The position numbers were made by a program, and so were the translations under genes. DNA of 6,688 nucleotides from an uncultured Ruminococcus sp. (lineage in GTDB: Bacteria > Bacillota > Clostridia > Oscillospirales > Ruminococcaceae): NCBI GenBank assembly GCA_946612185.1, contig CAMOEP010000131.1:1-6688 (forward strand), read 5' to 3'. Each line of letters opens with the position of its first letter. Positions within the stretch are counted from its first letter, which is position 1. The notes beneath the pieces are model-generated. The model was not told the origin of the DNA. It did no database searches and saw nothing but the letters and a program-made list of their open reading frames with translations. This document shows positions 5,975 through 6,688 of this stretch, one piece after another.

Positions 5975-6688
5975 ACTTTGTTAAAGGCATATCGCTCTGG
6001 GTGTAGATGCCTGCATCTAACTGCTGGATAATAAATGCGTCCTTTGCATCAAGTACACCGTCAAGGTTAACGTCGCCTCTTGTTACTGAATCAGAATCAA
6101 GGGGATACTTTGAGGAGTTTGCTGCAAACTGGAGTGCAAGAACGATATCTGCAACTGAAACTGAACCATTATCGTCCAGGTCACCGAACAGTTCTGTGCA
6201 GTGGTCGGTGGACTGCTCGTCAGATGTGCTGACGCTGGTGGTCGTAGTTGTAGTTACCTTTGATGTTGTAGCAGTAGTAGTTGCCTTTGTTGTGGTAACA
6301 ACGGGTGCAGAACCGCCGTCAGCAGAAGTGCCGTCGGGTTCTTCGCCGTAGTAAAGCTGACCGTCAATATATACGGGGATATACTTGCTCTTGATGCCGT
6401 GGATATTGCCGTCCTTGTCAGTCTCGCCCTCTGCGCCGAGTATCTCCTTGTTGGAGAAGTCGTTGGAAGCGTCCCATACACTGCCGTAGCCGGGGCATAC
6501 CATTGCGATAAGGAACTCGCACTGCTGCATACCCTCAGATACAGGGAGTACTGCTCTGCCGTCCGGGAGAGTTACTTCGATGTAGTAGATATCTCCGGAG
6601 TAGTGCTGGATCTTGGAAACTGTACCGGGTGCAATGCCCTTTGAAGCGTACATCTCGGACTGGTTTCTGTCGCATCTGATCTCAGCGT
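5973..6688 (-). CDS. C-terminal part of a dockerin protein with a CBM3-like module and Thr-rich linker
   Basis: The reading frame is open to the right edge, so the 5' end is missing. The Met at complement 6651-6653 is probably internal, because the frame continues upstream as AEIRCDRNQSE. Counting from that Met, the first 107 residues resemble the end of a family 3 carbohydrate-binding module: CEFLIAMVCP (45-54), WDASNDFSN (60-68, compare the NDYSF strand of CBM3) and VYIDGQLYYGEEP (94-106, compare the typical LxxDGxLVWGxEP end). A Thr-rich linker (about 118-145) follows, then a type I dockerin with calcium loops D158-D169 and D194-D205. The two loops differ at the specificity positions (Val-Ala and Ala-Lys). 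The whole protein is probably a secreted cellulosomal enzyme or structural subunit; in CBM3-dockerin proteins of ruminococci the missing part is often a GH9 cellulase, but nothing here shows that. The dockerin is certain, CBM3 moderately so. Confidence 0.9.
   Translation of the reverse strand, partial: AEIRCDRNQSEMYASKGIAPGTVSKIQHYSGDIYYIEVTLPDGRAVLPVSEGMQQCEFLIAMVCPGYGSVWDASNDFSNKEILGAEGETDKDGNIHGIKSKYIPVYIDGQLYYGEEPDGTSADGGSAPVVTTTKATTTATTSKVTTTTTTSVSTSDEQSTDHCTELFGDLDDNGSVSVADIVLALQFAANSSKYPLDSDSVTRGDVNLDGVLDAKDAFIIQQLDAGIYTQSDMPLTK
6219..6301 (-). repeat. Low-complexity Thr-codon repeat encoding the inter-domain linker
   Basis: On the minus strand this stretch is dominated by ACT/ACA/ACC/ACG threonine codons (residues about 118-145 of the dockerin protein), which make a flexible, probably O-glycosylated linker between the CBM3-like module and the dockerin. 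Simple triplet repeats of this kind expand and contract easily, so length may vary between strains. Confidence 0.75.

Noticed and set aside
6007..6351. 114-codon plus-strand frame with a valine-rich stretch
   Set aside because: It is the reverse complement of the Thr linker and dockerin-coding sequence; the valine run simply mirrors threonine codons.
1..6688. CRISPR array, tRNA or rRNA gene, phage or defence system
   Set aside because: No regularly spaced direct repeats, tRNA cloverleaf, rRNA-like stretch or recognisable defence or phage proteins were seen on either strand.

Overview
The window looks like part of the genome of a cellulosome-producing, fibre-degrading anaerobic Firmicute, most likely a gut or rumen Ruminococcus (R. 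flavefaciens / R. champanellensis type). Two separate secreted proteins carry type I dockerins, one on a GH53 endo-galactanase. Ribosome binding sites are strong AGGAGG types and several promoters are near-perfect sigma-A sequences. The genus is inferred from these features; the sequence does not prove it.

Layout. (1) 1-36, minus strand: only the first 12 codons of a gene, possibly an iron-containing alcohol dehydrogenase of the FucO type. (2) 37-245: divergent regulatory region with two perfect TTGACA-17-TATAAT promoters, one for each side. (3) 246-2207, plus: secreted GH53 endo-beta-1,4-galactanase with a ricin-type carbohydrate-binding module and a C-terminal dockerin. (4) 2315-2911, plus: an XRE-type DNA-binding domain fused to a complete desulfoferrodoxin-like unit (a desulforedoxin-type four-Cys site followed by a superoxide-reductase-like domain), ending at a hairpin terminator. 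(5) 2966-3128: a 163-bp nearly full-length palindrome, probably a MITE-like element. (6) 4663 down to 3128, minus: a probable two-gene operon of a lipoprotein ComEC-type metallo-beta-lactamase-fold hydrolase followed by a calcineurin-like phosphoesterase. (7) 4664-4790: divergent intergenic region. (8) 4791-5951, plus: a lipoprotein of the GHL10 / DUF187 (YngK/DigH-like) glycosidase family. (9) 6688 down to 5973, minus: the C-terminal part of a second dockerin protein with a CBM3-like module and a Thr-rich linker.

How the parts relate. The two dockerin proteins would both be exported and docked on a scaffoldin: one cuts pectic galactan and the other probably binds or cuts plant polysaccharide. 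The GHL10 lipoprotein and the MBL-fold lipoprotein are predicted to sit on the outer face of the membrane. The XRE-desulfoferrodoxin protein is a candidate redox- or metal-responsive regulator, and its targets cannot be read from this window.

The most striking non-gene signal is a short repeat, AGAACCTGTC(C/T), which occurs five times in the window. Its copies touch or contain the stop codons of four of the six genes whose 3' ends are visible: GH53, the phosphoesterase, GHL10 and the right-hand dockerin protein. These copies are the ends, or remnants of the ends, of the palindromic element, which seems to have inserted repeatedly at TTA/TAA sites at gene ends.
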